The notes: generated from the sequence alone by a model not told the origin. A DNA stretch of 55,722 nucleotides from an uncultured Bacteroidia bacterium (GCA_902785825.1 CACZZZ010000018.1:1-55722); one strand, 5' to 3'. Positions 44,171 through 52,825 are shown, counted from the first letter of the stretch. A program made the numbers and translations.

Positions 44171-45754
44171 ATGAGACGATTCCTCTGTCAGATAATCGCT
44201 GTTTCCTTCATTTTCCTCACCTCATGCGACAAGGAGAATGAAGTGCAAGAAAGAAGTATCCGACACGTATCATTCAACATCTCTCCGATAGCAATCGAGG
44301 ATATAATGCCCGAACTCAAGGAAATGAAGGTGGACCAGGATAACCATTATTACAGTTTCTTTGTCCCGGGGTCTACGGTTGATTATTCCTACACTCCCGG
44401 ACGGATCTGGGTCGAGCCACTGGACACGACGTTTTCCACCCCGCCAGGATGGGTCAGCAATCCCGAATCTCTAGACAGCGCCGTGTACGCCTCCGCTTTA
44501 GGAAGTAACCATGTCATTTTCAAGGATGTTCACAAAGATGATGATATTATCTCCGTCGACAGTGGTTTCGCTTCCGGGACGATGTCTTTGCGCATCAGCT
44601 TACCCGAATCGAGTCCTTACGACAAGGTGTGGCTTCTCCCGTATTCAGGTTTCACGGTCCCGGTAGGATTGGCGGAACGGAATGACTCGGTGATACGTTG
44701 TAAAGACAAAGAAATCGTCTTCTTGAAAGAGACCGCCATTACCAGGGAGGGAATTGACTTGTCTTTCGAGTGTTCAGGATACGATGCGGGATATAACGAC
44801 AAGCCTTTCTATTCTAACGCACATCTGATTTGTTATCCGGAAGATTTTAACGGAGGGAATGTCAACGGCTGGGAACCGACCCTGAATATATCTTTCTCAA
44901 CATCGGTTCTGGAATACTCTAAAGCTTTCGCCCAGACAAGATTCCCCCTTTCAGACGAGGTCATAACAACCATGGCTCCTTTCCCAAAGTTGAAGGAACA
45001 GGGGCTCGACCACTTCAATCAGGCGCAGGTCGAAGTGTCTTATGAGGACACCGATCATTTCTTCGACTTCAAGATGGAGTTTATTTCCAAGACAGGTGCG
45101 TCGGTCAGGGAGAGCGATAGCCACTGGGTGTACTGTCGGCCATTCCACTATTTGTTTTGTGATACGCCGGATGGGATCTATAGAGAAGGTCTCTACTTGA
45201 AGTCATTGAAAGGATTGGATGATGTTATTAAAACCCCTGCTCCTGACAGCATAGGAATCAGGATCCACGATATAGGCTCCCAGGGAAACTCAATTATCTT
45301 TCCCGGGCACACATACACATTCAGGCTTTCCAGTGAATGGAGGATTCCGCTTATGCTCACAGGTTCGTATTGGGGCAAGAAATTACGCTCTCCCGGTATT
45401 AAACTATCTGAAAAAGACATCAAGGCGCCCGAAGGAAGCATAATTTATATTTCAGGATGGGTTCTTAATAGGCAACCATTTGAGTTAAAAGCAGTTCCAG
45501 TCATCGTTGATGCGGATGGGGTGAGCCATCGATTCGAAGATAATGCTATGACGGCAGATGGAGCAAGGGCCTTTATCAGTCAAAATGGTGAAGAGCTATT
45601 CACCATAGAATGGACTGCTGAAAAAGTCTCGCGACCGATTGAAGTATATTTAGACATGACCCTTGGAAAAAGCTCAATTGAAGCCGTGACTCCAGGGCAG
45701 GATATCCTATACGGGATCCGGACTATCAATAAAATTGATTCAGAACGTCATTAA
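44171..45754 (+). CDS. lipoprotein of unknown function between two copies of the tsaC 3' end
   Basis: 527 residues. Lipoprotein signal ends FIFLTSC (Cys19). The body is beta-rich with many aromatic and acidic residues; no known domain was recognised and no repeat is obvious. It may be a surface or periplasmic protein of the DUF-type lipoproteins common in Bacteroidales. It begins 3 nt after the tsaC stop and ends near a hairpin and a second copy of the tsaC 3' end, suggesting it was inserted there. The late part (from ~45380) is more AT-rich than the neighbouring core genes, fitting transfer. Confidence 0.75.
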   Translation: MRRFLCQIIAVSFIFLTSCDKENEVQERSIRHVSFNISPIAIEDIMPELKEMKVDQDNHYYSFFVPGSTVDYSYTPGRIWVEPLDTTFSTPPGWVSNPESLDSAVYASALGSNHVIFKDVHKDDDIISVDSGFASGTMSLRISLPESSPYDKVWLLPYSGFTVPVGLAERNDSVIRCKDKEIVFLKETAITREGIDLSFECSGYDAGYNDKPFYSNAHLICYPEDFNGGNVNGWEPTLNISFSTSVLEYSKAFAQTRFPLSDEVITTMAPFPKLKEQGLDHFNQAQVEVSYEDTDHFFDFKMEFISKTGASVRESDSHWVYCRPFHYLFCDTPDGIYREGLYLKSLKGLDDVIKTPAPDSIGIRIHDIGSQGNSIIFPGHTYTFRLSSEWRIPLMLTGSYWGKKLRSPGIKLSEKDIKAPEGSIIYISGWVLNRQPFELKAVPVIVDADGVSHRFEDNAMTADGARAFISQNGEELFTIEWTAEKVSRPIEVYLDMTLGKSSIEAVTPGQDILYGIRTINKIDSERH

Positions 45755-45768
45755 CTTGAAACAAAAAA

Positions 45769-45794
45769 TCCCCTCCAGATTGCTCTGGAAGGGA
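45769..45794 (+). terminator. hairpin copy with lost T tail
   Basis: Nearly identical to the terminator stem at 51296-51321 (CTCTGGAAGGGA half exact, one change in the other half). Here the T tract expected after the stem is replaced by the duplicated tsaC sequence starting at 45795, so it is probably a broken terminator marking a recombination junction. Confidence 0.5.
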
Positions 45795-46031
45795 ATCCCG
45801 ATGATGGATTTCTGCCTGAGATTGGCGGAGAAGTTCGGCCGTCCCATTGTCTCCACTTCAGCGAATATCTCAGGACAACCTTCACCAAAGAAATTCAAGG
45901 ATATTCCCGAAGAGATCACCGGCGCCGTTGACTACATAGTCGATGTCCGGCTCGAAGCGGGCTCAACCGGTGAGGCCTCCCAGATCATCAAGATCGGTCT
46001 CGATGGCGAAGTCGAGATCATCCGTGGGTGA
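45795..46031 (+). pseudogene. duplicated 3' fragment of tsaC
   Basis: 237 nt matching 43932-44168 in frame, encoding the STSANISGQPSP region to a stop. The two copies differ by only four bases over the first ~190 nt, then by about a dozen in the last ~45 nt, nearly all at third codon positions (plus one Ala-to-Val and a changed last residue and stop). The 5' part of the gene is missing, so no functional enzyme is made. The mostly silent differences mean this copy was once the end of a working gene. Confidence 0.85.
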
Positions 46032-46285
46032 GTTTATTTCCCGAGCTGTTTTTGACCCCTTGTCCCCAAAACTTGTCCGACAGCTAAGCATAATCCAAAC
46101 CCACTATACTGCCCTGCTTTTGGAACAACTACGCTTATGGTGTTCCAATCGCTGGATCAGCTTGAACTCGCAAAATAGGAATTTGCGGTGTTACACTTCT
46201 TTCCAACCTTTCGGACGGTTTTTGCGTTATAGTGATGTAACCGCTCAGGAAACGGGCTAAGTTGAACAATTAAAAGATTAATACA
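46032..46285. other. 254-nt intergenic stretch with a gene-tail remnant
   Basis: Contains the short gene-tail remnant at 46153-46178 described separately. Otherwise no gene, promoter box or terminator was recognised. Confidence 0.4.
46153..46178 (+). repeat. direct repeat: C-terminal codons of a TlpA-type lipoprotein
   Basis: 26 nt with one mismatch to 51250-51275, where they encode the last residues LDQLELAK plus stop of the lipoprotein gene at 49506. Here only the tail is left. The two copies bound the block 46179-51275 (sigma factor, membrane proteins and two lipoproteins) as direct repeats. Confidence 0.65.
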
Positions 46286-46744
46286 ATGACTGACTTTTGG
46301 AATCATTTCTTTGATGCTTTAATTCCTATCTGCATCTGCGTCGTTTTGCCGACGCTGGTTATATGGCTCATCGGCCGTGTGAAACAGAATGAGACGAACC
46401 GCAAGGCTGAGATTATGCTGAAGGCCCTTGACAACGGAGCAATAATTGACTCGGATTTTTTCAAAGGCCTGAGCGGGAGCAAGACTATAAAGGAGCGCTT
46501 GTTGGGGCGTTTGACCGGTGCTAGTGTGACTGGCGTGCTTGGACTTGCCCTCATCTTGGTCGGCCTTATTCCGGATTGGGGAGGAGAATGGGTATTTTCC
46601 GATAGTCCAGCTCCTGTGCTGGTCACCCTCGGAGGTATCCTTCTTGCCATAGGCGTCGCGCTCTTCATCGTTTACTTTACCGGTAAGAAGCTCATGGCTA
46701 AAGAGATTGTGTCCGAGGAAAAACAGATTCTGGGCGAGAAATAA
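46286..46744 (+). CDS. small membrane protein, DUF6249-like
   Basis: 152 residues. One N-terminal membrane segment (~8-28), a basic/acidic stretch (VKQNETNRKAEIMLKALDNG), and two more membrane segments (~75-130), with a charged tail. This layout resembles the DUF6249 membrane proteins often encoded beside ECF sigma factors in Bacteroidota. The sigma factor gene starts 3 nt downstream, so the pair is co-transcribed. Function unknown; a membrane signal input is an inference. Confidence 0.75.
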   Translation: MTDFWNHFFDALIPICICVVLPTLVIWLIGRVKQNETNRKAEIMLKALDNGAIIDSDFFKGLSGSKTIKERLLGRLTGASVTGVLGLALILVGLIPDWGGEWVFSDSPAPVLVTLGGILLAIGVALFIVYFTGKKLMAKEIVSEEKQILGEK

Positions 46745-46747
46745 AGA

Positions 46748-47224
46748 ATGACACGGGAGCGGTTCATCTCCGAAGCGAGGGCATGTCAGGGGCAGCTGCG
46801 GCGGTTCCTGGCATCGCTGTGCGGAGACGCCGCACTGGCCGATGACATCGCACAGGAAGCTATGGTGCGAGCTTATGTGATGTCGGACCGCTTTACGGGC
46901 AGTTTCAAGGCCTGGCTGTTCCGGATTGCTTACAATTGCTTTATCGACAACCTGCGGCGACTTCCTCCACCGACGGTAGATTTGAATGCTCCAGAGGCCT
47001 TACACGTTGCTGATAAGGAAGAATCTGACGCCGCTTTCAGACACGAGGAACTGAAGCGAGCACTTTCAAGGATTCCGGAAAAGGAAAGGACCGCTATTGT
47101 CCTGCATTATTTCGAAGACCTGCCGGTCAAGGAAATAGCCTCCATTATGGACATTCCAGCCGGAACCGTGAAATATTATCTGTCCGTTGGACGCAATCAC
47201 CTCAAAGAACATATTCACTTATGA
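46748..47224 (+). CDS. ECF RNA polymerase sigma factor
   Basis: 158 residues. Region 2 (~5-75, GDAALADDIAQEAMVRAY and FKAWLFRIAYNCFIDNLRR) and region 4 (~100-155, IPEKERTAIVLHYFEDLPVKEIASIMDIPAGTVKYYLSVGRNHL) are complete. The middle gene of a three-gene block, flanked by membrane protein genes at 3 nt upstream and a 4-nt overlap downstream. Probably controls a small surface or envelope regulon, perhaps including the two TlpA-type lipoproteins that follow. Confidence 0.93.
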   Translation: MTRERFISEARACQGQLRRFLASLCGDAALADDIAQEAMVRAYVMSDRFTGSFKAWLFRIAYNCFIDNLRRLPPPTVDLNAPEALHVADKEESDAAFRHEELKRALSRIPEKERTAIVLHYFEDLPVKEIASIMDIPAGTVKYYLSVGRNHLKEHIHL

Positions 47225-47583
47225 TGGACATTGAACAATATCTTCGTGACAACAAGCCGGAAATGCCGGAAGAGGGGCAGTTCCTGGTTGAGACCAACGC
47301 CCGTCTCCGCAACGTGGAAGGGGTTAAGAAGTGTGTCAATGAGGACCTGCGTCGCGGACGGATGGCGCTGATCATCACGTTGGCCGTCGGACTTGCTCTG
47401 GGATGCCTGATATCGCTGTGGGTAGTGTTCTATCCCATGCCGTCCATTGAGGTTGGTCAATCAGCCATCGCAAGGATTATGGCCGGACTTAAGGAATGGA
47501 AGGATTTTCTGATTGCCCTCGTCGCGGGGTGTGCCATCGCCTTGGGGGTGGTGTTCATGACACGGAAAAATGAGGCCTTCTGA
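47221..47583 (+). CDS. small membrane protein after the ECF sigma factor, candidate anti-sigma
   Basis: 120 residues, start overlapping the sigma gene's stop (ATGA); a second ATG follows directly. N-terminal ~50 residues are cytoplasmic and charged (MDIEQYLRDNKPEMPEEG), then two membrane segments (~52-74 and ~92-112). The size, the soluble N-terminus and the translational coupling to a sigma gene fit a membrane anti-sigma factor. No zinc-binding or FecR signature is seen, so this role is inferred from context only. Confidence 0.7.
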   Translation: MMDIEQYLRDNKPEMPEEGQFLVETNARLRNVEGVKKCVNEDLRRGRMALIITLAVGLALGCLISLWVVFYPMPSIEVGQSAIARIMAGLKEWKDFLIALVAGCAIALGVVFMTRKNEAF

Positions 47584-47605
47584 TTTCTTATTCATAATAT
47601 TCGTG

Positions 47606-47638
47606 TTTTGGCTAATAATCAATTATGTGCTAAATTTG
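47606..47638 (+). promoter_or_regulatory. promoter of the first TlpA-type lipoprotein gene
   Basis: TTG at 47608-47610, 20-nt spacer, TAAATTTG at 47631-47638: good match to the Bacteroidota consensus. It places transcription start near 47645 and supports translation from the ATG at 47662. Confidence 0.7.
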
Positions 47639-47661
47639 GCAAATCAAATGCTATTAAAGCT

Positions 47662-49482
47662 ATGAAAAAGGTACTCTTCACTTTAATTGTCCCCTGTTTA
47701 CTTTTCTTCTCGTGCACAGGCAAAATGCCGCGTACAGTGGATTATCCCCGATATGACTTCCGTAACACCAGTTCGCAAGAGTTAGTCTGTGTCGAACGGA
47801 CAGACACGGCCACGATCCTTTCCTTCCATTCTTTCTTTATTCCCCGTCAGTGGATCCGGGTGGCAAAGGAGGCATATCTGACGGACGGCGCAAAGCATTA
47901 CTCATTGATCGGTTCTGAGGGGATAACACCAGGGGAAGACCTCTTTATGGACGATAAGGGGGAAGCTGAGTACAAGCTTCTCTTTGAGCCGATTCCATCA
48001 AGAGTTCGGGAAATCAGCTATATTGAAAACGAGGAAGCCGGAGCGTTCCTTTTCTATCACATTGATTTAACCGGGGCCAAACGGCCTCTTTTAAAGACAC
48101 CTTCATTCGATTCGGAGACACTTCCGGAAGCGGATCTTAAAACCGGAGAATCCTCACTTGAGGTGCATCTGCCCTTTTCCCTTAAAGGGCTCCCTCAGGT
48201 GAGCGCCAAATTATATGTTGATGATTTTTTCCCGCCGGTGCAAAATGAGTATTCCACGGTCATCGGAGAGAACGGGGTGGCCTCCTTCACTTTTGAGCAG
48301 AATGGTCCGGCCAGGGCGATCCTTTTCATCGGACAGGAAATACACACGCCTGGATATATCATAATCAATCCCGGTGACAAAATCGAAGTCACGGTAGATC
48401 CCAGCGGCAGAAATATGACAGTGGAGCGCTTCAAACTGGATGAGACTCCTACCCAAGAGGCTGTATTCACAGGCAAGTTCGCCGCTTTGAATAGTTTTGG
48501 ACGCACCATCGACAATCATTACGCCGCCAGCGAGCAGAATATGCGATTGATCGACCAAGCTTCTTCCAAGTCGGATCTGGCGACCGCGACGAAGGTCATT
48601 TACAATGAGCAAATATCATCTCTAGCGGACGACTCCACCATTCCTCCGTTTCAGAAAGAGTATCTCCATAGTTTTTTCGCGGCGCAAGCCATCGGTCTCC
48701 TTTCAGACGCTGACATCTTGCTTTCTTATAAATACGCGTCTACTCATGACGGTGATAGAACAGGCTATGTTGTTGAAGCGTTCACGCCGGAAGACTTGGA
48801 TTTCCTGAAAGATATGGACTTGAACAATCCAAGGATGATGCTGCTGGGGAATGACGGCATACTTGGGTCAAGTCTAAACAGCATTGTATTCCCGGAGAAA
48901 AAAGGTCTTCAAAGGTGCTATAGTGAGGCTTTTCCCATTGCGAAGAAAGTGTTGAAACAAGGGCTTACCCCGAACGATGAGGATATGGCAATCCTGGATG
49001 CCCTGGATATGCCTTTCTTCAAGGACTGCATACTCTCGCTGGTCGAAGAGAACGAGAAGGCAAAAGAGTCAGCTCCGGACTGTGTGAAAGAGGTCCCTGA
49101 TGTCCCTTCCGAAAAACTGCTCGATGCCATTCTTGAGCCGTATCGCGGAAGTGTTGTCCTGGTGGACTTCTGGGCCACATGGTGCGGCCCATGCCGTAAA
49201 GCGCATCAGATTCTGGAGCCTTTAAAAGACAAGCGCTTCAAGGATGTTTCCTTCGTTTATGTCACAAGCCCGACATCTCCGCTCCCCAAATGGAATGAGA
49301 TGATCGTGAACATCAAAGGAGATCATTATTATCTCACCGAAAAGCAATTGAATACAATTTACAAGCAAATTGAAACGAATGTGTTCCCCACTTATCTCAT
49401 TATAGACAGGGATGGGAAAACAGTAAAGAAGTATATAGGTTTTGAAGAGGAGATGATAGACGATTTGGAGAAAGCGCTGTAG
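47662..49482 (+). CDS. TlpA-type thioredoxin-fold lipoprotein
   Basis: 606 residues from the ATG at 47662 (promoter and lipoprotein signal LLFFSC agree; a TTG upstream at 47608 lies inside the promoter). A beta-rich N-terminal region (~25-250), a helical middle (~260-480), and a thioredoxin domain (~485-606) with the redox pair in DFWATWCGPCRKAH and FPTYLIIDRDG. It is a periplasmic thiol-disulfide protein of the large Bacteroidota type. The N-terminal motif YSLIGSEGITPGEDLF recurs in the next gene (YALKGSEGLTLDQW), so the two are paralogues. Confidence 0.88.
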   Translation: MKKVLFTLIVPCLLFFSCTGKMPRTVDYPRYDFRNTSSQELVCVERTDTATILSFHSFFIPRQWIRVAKEAYLTDGAKHYSLIGSEGITPGEDLFMDDKGEAEYKLLFEPIPSRVREISYIENEEAGAFLFYHIDLTGAKRPLLKTPSFDSETLPEADLKTGESSLEVHLPFSLKGLPQVSAKLYVDDFFPPVQNEYSTVIGENGVASFTFEQNGPARAILFIGQEIHTPGYIIINPGDKIEVTVDPSGRNMTVERFKLDETPTQEAVFTGKFAALNSFGRTIDNHYAASEQNMRLIDQASSKSDLATATKVIYNEQISSLADDSTIPPFQKEYLHSFFAAQAIGLLSDADILLSYKYASTHDGDRTGYVVEAFTPEDLDFLKDMDLNNPRMMLLGNDGILGSSLNSIVFPEKKGLQRCYSEAFPIAKKVLKQGLTPNDEDMAILDALDMPFFKDCILSLVEENEKAKESAPDCVKEVPDVPSEKLLDAILEPYRGSVVLVDFWATWCGPCRKAHQILEPLKDKRFKDVSFVYVTSPTSPLPKWNEMIVNIKGDHYYLTEKQLNTIYKQIETNVFPTYLIIDRDGKTVKKYIGFEEEMIDDLEKAL

Positions 49483-49505
49483 CTGTAATAGTAACTGAAA
49501 CATAT

Positions 49506-51275
49506 ATGAAACACCATTATTTCTCATTTGTCATTTGCACTTGGGCGATTGTTGTTTTATTGGCCTCTTGTTCCAGTAATAAGGTATGGGAGCAACCAGA
49601 TGTATTATATTCAAATTCGTCATTAACCGTTAACGGTGTTGAGCGGCAGGCGGATCGCACTGTCCTCCACCTTTCGATCGAGGGGCGACCCGGCAATAAT
49701 TTCCGCATCCAGAGCACGACTTACCTGGCAGGAGACAACGGTAAGGAATATGCATTGAAGGGCAGCGAAGGGCTCACCCTCGACCAATGGACACCATTTT
49801 CGAAAGATGTCAAGTCCTTTGACCTGTACTTCGAACCCGTCAAGGGTAGTGAACAGGCTTTAGACCTTATCGAGCCGCAGGGCTGGATGATTTACGGCAT
49901 CCACGATGCGGACAAACCCCTGAGAATAAGGCCAGCGAAGGAAGATGGAGCTATAAAGGATGAGAATGTATTCTTCAAGAAGGGCACTGGCACACTGAGC
50001 GGCCGGTTTGAAGGGAGTAGCCATCCGGAAGTAATTCAGTTCTTTGGGAATAACGCTTTTCAAGAGGATAATCTTCAGGCCTGCAAAATCGCTCCTGACG
50101 GAAGCTTCTCCTTGGAGATTCCTCTAGAATATCCAATCCTGTCTTATTTGTGGAGCGACGATTCATCCAGACCTCTTTATTTCTTCCTGACACCTGACGG
50201 AGAGACCACTATACAGATAGACTCTGCCGGCCTGGTCCATTTCCCAGCCGATTCCCGGTGCGGAAAACTGGCTAGTTGGCTCTCCAATGCCGCCCCAAGT
50301 TTCAATTCACCTCAGGACAGTACGATTCTTTTGTTGGCGGACTATGTAGGTGAGAGGCAGGGGTTTTCAAATGAAGAAACCCATCTTCTGAAACAGAATA
50401 TCCGGATTATTGCAGCGGCTAGAGAGTTATTGTCCGTGTCTGAGACAGATCCTTCCTTGTATATTTCCATGGCCAAGTTGGATCCCGAGGATTGGACCGC
50501 TTTCAGCATCAGCAACGAGATATCTTCTTTGTCCAATTATTATCAGTTCTTGGGGCCGATGAGAGGGATTAGCAATGATACCCGGAAAATGATGGCCGTG
50601 GACAGCGCGGTTTTCAAAAAGCCCGGACCTTCCATATTCCTTCAGGCCGCCATCATGAACGGAAGGGGACTCTCGCAGGAAGTCAAAGCCAACAAACAAT
50701 TGCTCGAAATGTATAAGGCGAAAGGCATTGACCCGTCTCAACAATTTAGTTATAAAAAAGTCTGGGATGAGCGCCTGTCGGCCTTGTCTTCACCTTATCT
50801 GAAAGCCCGGTACCAGACGGCCATCGATGAGCTCCTTAAAGAATCTGATGATTGTTACGACCTGCCCACCGGAGAGGCGACGGACATATTCCGGCGCATG
50901 GTGGATCCTTTCCGCGGGAAATGGGTTTATGTGGATTTCTGGGACATAGGCTGTGCCCCATGCAAACAGGGTATCGAGTCTTCGGTCGCCCTTAGGAAAA
51001 AGATCGCGGGGATGGATAACCTGGAACTGGTGTTCATCACCGGGGACAGGAGTACACCTCCTCAAGTTTACAAGGAATATGTTGCCAAATATATGGCTGA
51101 AGAAACGAGTTATCTCATTCCTGAAGCCGAGAGCATTCTTTTAAGGCAACTCTTCAATTTCAACGCTATTCCACATAACGAGCTTGTCGATCCTGATGGG
51201 CGCATCGTTCGCGGCAAGAACTTGCCCCGACTCGGGTCGCCAGACTTCTTGGATCAGCTTGAACTCGCGAAATAG
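49506..51275 (+). CDS. second TlpA-type thioredoxin-fold lipoprotein, CAPC active site
   Basis: 589 residues. Lipoprotein signal ends VLLASCSS. Same plan as the preceding gene: N-terminal beta region, helical middle, C-terminal thioredoxin domain (~455-589). The active site is DFWDIGCAPCKQG rather than the common WCGPC, so the residue before the first Cys is Gly, which usually alters redox potential. The last 26 nt (LDQLELAK and stop) are duplicated at 46153-46178. A strong terminator follows. Confidence 0.87.
   Translation: MKHHYFSFVICTWAIVVLLASCSSNKVWEQPDVLYSNSSLTVNGVERQADRTVLHLSIEGRPGNNFRIQSTTYLAGDNGKEYALKGSEGLTLDQWTPFSKDVKSFDLYFEPVKGSEQALDLIEPQGWMIYGIHDADKPLRIRPAKEDGAIKDENVFFKKGTGTLSGRFEGSSHPEVIQFFGNNAFQEDNLQACKIAPDGSFSLEIPLEYPILSYLWSDDSSRPLYFFLTPDGETTIQIDSAGLVHFPADSRCGKLASWLSNAAPSFNSPQDSTILLLADYVGERQGFSNEETHLLKQNIRIIAAARELLSVSETDPSLYISMAKLDPEDWTAFSISNEISSLSNYYQFLGPMRGISNDTRKMMAVDSAVFKKPGPSIFLQAAIMNGRGLSQEVKANKQLLEMYKAKGIDPSQQFSYKKVWDERLSALSSPYLKARYQTAIDELLKESDDCYDLPTGEATDIFRRMVDPFRGKWVYVDFWDIGCAPCKQGIESSVALRKKIAGMDNLELVFITGDRSTPPQVYKEYVAKYMAEETSYLIPEAESILLRQLFNFNAIPHNELVDPDGRIVRGKNLPRLGSPDFLDQLELAK
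51250..51275 (+). repeat. direct repeat, gene-tail copy
   Basis: Partner of 46153-46178 (one mismatch in 26 nt); here it is the intact end of the TlpA-type lipoprotein gene. Confidence 0.65.
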
Positions 51276-51290
51276 AGAAGCAGATAACAC

Positions 51291-51328
51291 AAAAAATCCC
51301 TTCCAGATTGCTCTGGAAGGGATTTTTT
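51291..51328. terminator. strong bidirectional rho-independent terminator
   Basis: Perfect stem ATCCCTTCCAG/CTGGAAGGGAT with 6-nt loop, A-run before and T-run after, so it works in both directions. It ends the lipoprotein gene on the plus strand and would also lie just downstream of the tRNA-like remnant on the minus strand. Confidence 0.88.
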
Positions 51329-51329
51329 G

Positions 51330-51354
51330 TGGAGGTAGTCGGAATCGTATCGAC
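51330..51354 (-). tRNA. degenerate tRNA 3' remnant (T arm and acceptor strand), candidate attachment site
   Basis: On the minus strand the order GTCGA-TACGATT-CCGAC-TACCTCC-A fits T-stem, 7-nt T-loop, T-stem, 7-nt acceptor strand and discriminator base. The loop has TACGATT where TTCGAtT is usual and the T stem has one mismatch. No anticodon arm can be folded upstream, so it is not a whole tRNA. Lying 125 nt upstream of an integrase gene, it is best read as the element-side end of a tRNA-gene insertion site. Confidence 0.45.
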
Positions 51355-51432
51355 ACTGCATTCAGCCCTACAGGCCTCTACAAATCACTATTCTACGCTG
51401 AAGAAATGCAGGTATAGGTATTGGATATTACC

Positions 51433-51440
51433 TAAATTTG
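51433..51440 (+). promoter_or_regulatory. -7 element (TAAATTTG) of the integrase gene
   Basis: TAnnTTTG match 39 nt upstream of the integrase ATG; no -33 TTG at ideal spacing. It is followed by a TTACA...TGTAA inverted pair (51442-51476), which could be an operator. Confidence 0.4.
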
Positions 51441-51479
51441 TTACATTTTTGTAGAAGAATAATAGACAGAGTGTAACAA

Positions 51480-52823
51480 ATGATCCTGAAAAGGCACACG
51501 GTTTATCAGATTCAACTGCATGTCACGTATGACTGCAATAGGGTCATTCTCTCAACAGGTTGTCAGGTCACGTCTCTTGAGGCTTGGGATCCCCAGAATC
51601 AATGGGTTGTTTCTGGATATAAGGGGCCAAAGGGAGAGACTGACGTAGAAATGAATAACACCTTGAGGAAAATGAAGGACCAGATGGACACGGCCTTCAA
51701 GTATTTTGAGGTGAATGAGGAGAGACCAACATTATCTCAAGTTGTCGAGCGCTATCACAGAAAAATGGATGGGATAGAGCCACAAAAGAAGAAAGACAAA
51801 GAGACGGAAAAGAAAGATCGCCCGAAAAAGAATCCTGGGCTATTGGATGTTTACCAGTTGTTTGTCACTGAATGCGGCGAGAAGAATGCCTGGACCATTG
51901 CAACATTCAAGAAGATGGCCACCCTTAAGGAAGACCTCCTTTCTTTCAAGAAGAATGTCTCGTTCTCTGATTTGGACGAGAAGGGGCTAACAGCATTCGT
52001 TCATTACCTTAGGGAGAAGAAAGTCCTTAATTCTCCCCGCAAGAAGAAGGGAGATCGGGACAAGTACGATGATGAAGATGTCATCGGCCTCAGGAATTCC
52101 ACCATTCAGAAGAAACTGGGATTCTTGAAATGGTTCCTGAAATGGGCTACTGATCATGGTTACAACACCAATCTTGCCTATAAGACCTTCCGTCCCACCT
52201 TGAAGACCACCCAGAAAAAGGTCATCTATCTCTCCAAGTCGGAACTCGAGCGCCTGAGGCAACTGGAAATCCCAGTTGGCGTATCTAGCCTCGAAGCCGT
52301 CCGGGATGTATTCCTTTTCTGCTGCTTCTCCGGTTTGCGTCATTCCGATGTGTATAATCTCCGAAAGAATGATATAAAGGATGACCACATCGAAGTTACG
52401 ACAATCAAAACAAGAGACAGTATTTCAATCGAATTGAACAACGTCACACGCGAAATCCTTCATAAATACAAGGATTATCCCTTTACCGACAACCGTGTTC
52501 TCCCTGTAATCCAAAACCAACCGATGAACAGGCACCTGAAGGATCTCTGTAAACTTGCGGGTATCAACGAGCAAATCCGAGTTACAACTTACAAGGGGAA
52601 CCAGCGGAAAGACGAAATCAAGGAAAAGTGGGAACTCGTCGGTACACATACCGGTAGACGTACCTTCATCGTGAATTGTCTGTCCCTTGGTATTCCACCC
52701 AATGTCGTCATGAAATGGACCGGCCACTCGGACTACAAGGCCATGAAGCCCTATATCGACATTGTGGACAGCATTAAGGCAAGCGAAATGACAAAACTCG
52801 ATAATTTATTAACCATCAAGTGA
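51480..52823 (+). CDS. tyrosine integrase of the mobile element
   Basis: 447 residues, with an N-terminal arm-binding region (~1-70), a Lys-rich linker (~95-125), a SAM-like core-binding domain (~125-250) and a catalytic domain (~255-440). Catalytic residues: Arg in CFSGLRHSD (~285), Lys in TIKTRD, HxxR as HTGRRTF, His in TGHSDYKAMK and Tyr in KPYIDI. This is the Bacteroidota integrase type found on phages and conjugative elements. Unlike the susC recombinase at 7146 it has the long N-terminal part typical of integrases that work with att arm sites. Clearly a different family member, so cross-activity is not assumed. Confidence 0.95.
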   Translation: MILKRHTVYQIQLHVTYDCNRVILSTGCQVTSLEAWDPQNQWVVSGYKGPKGETDVEMNNTLRKMKDQMDTAFKYFEVNEERPTLSQVVERYHRKMDGIEPQKKKDKETEKKDRPKKNPGLLDVYQLFVTECGEKNAWTIATFKKMATLKEDLLSFKKNVSFSDLDEKGLTAFVHYLREKKVLNSPRKKKGDRDKYDDEDVIGLRNSTIQKKLGFLKWFLKWATDHGYNTNLAYKTFRPTLKTTQKKVIYLSKSELERLRQLEIPVGVSSLEAVRDVFLFCCFSGLRHSDVYNLRKNDIKDDHIEVTTIKTRDSISIELNNVTREILHKYKDYPFTDNRVLPVIQNQPMNRHLKDLCKLAGINEQIRVTTYKGNQRKDEIKEKWELVGTHTGRRTFIVNCLSLGIPPNVVMKWTGHSDYKAMKPYIDIVDSIKASEMTKLDNLLTIK

Positions 52824-52825
52824 TT

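Noticed and set aside
45735..46031. 98-codon frame as a separate gene
   Set aside because: It is the duplicated tsaC 3' end fused to hairpin sequence, without the N-terminal catalytic part.
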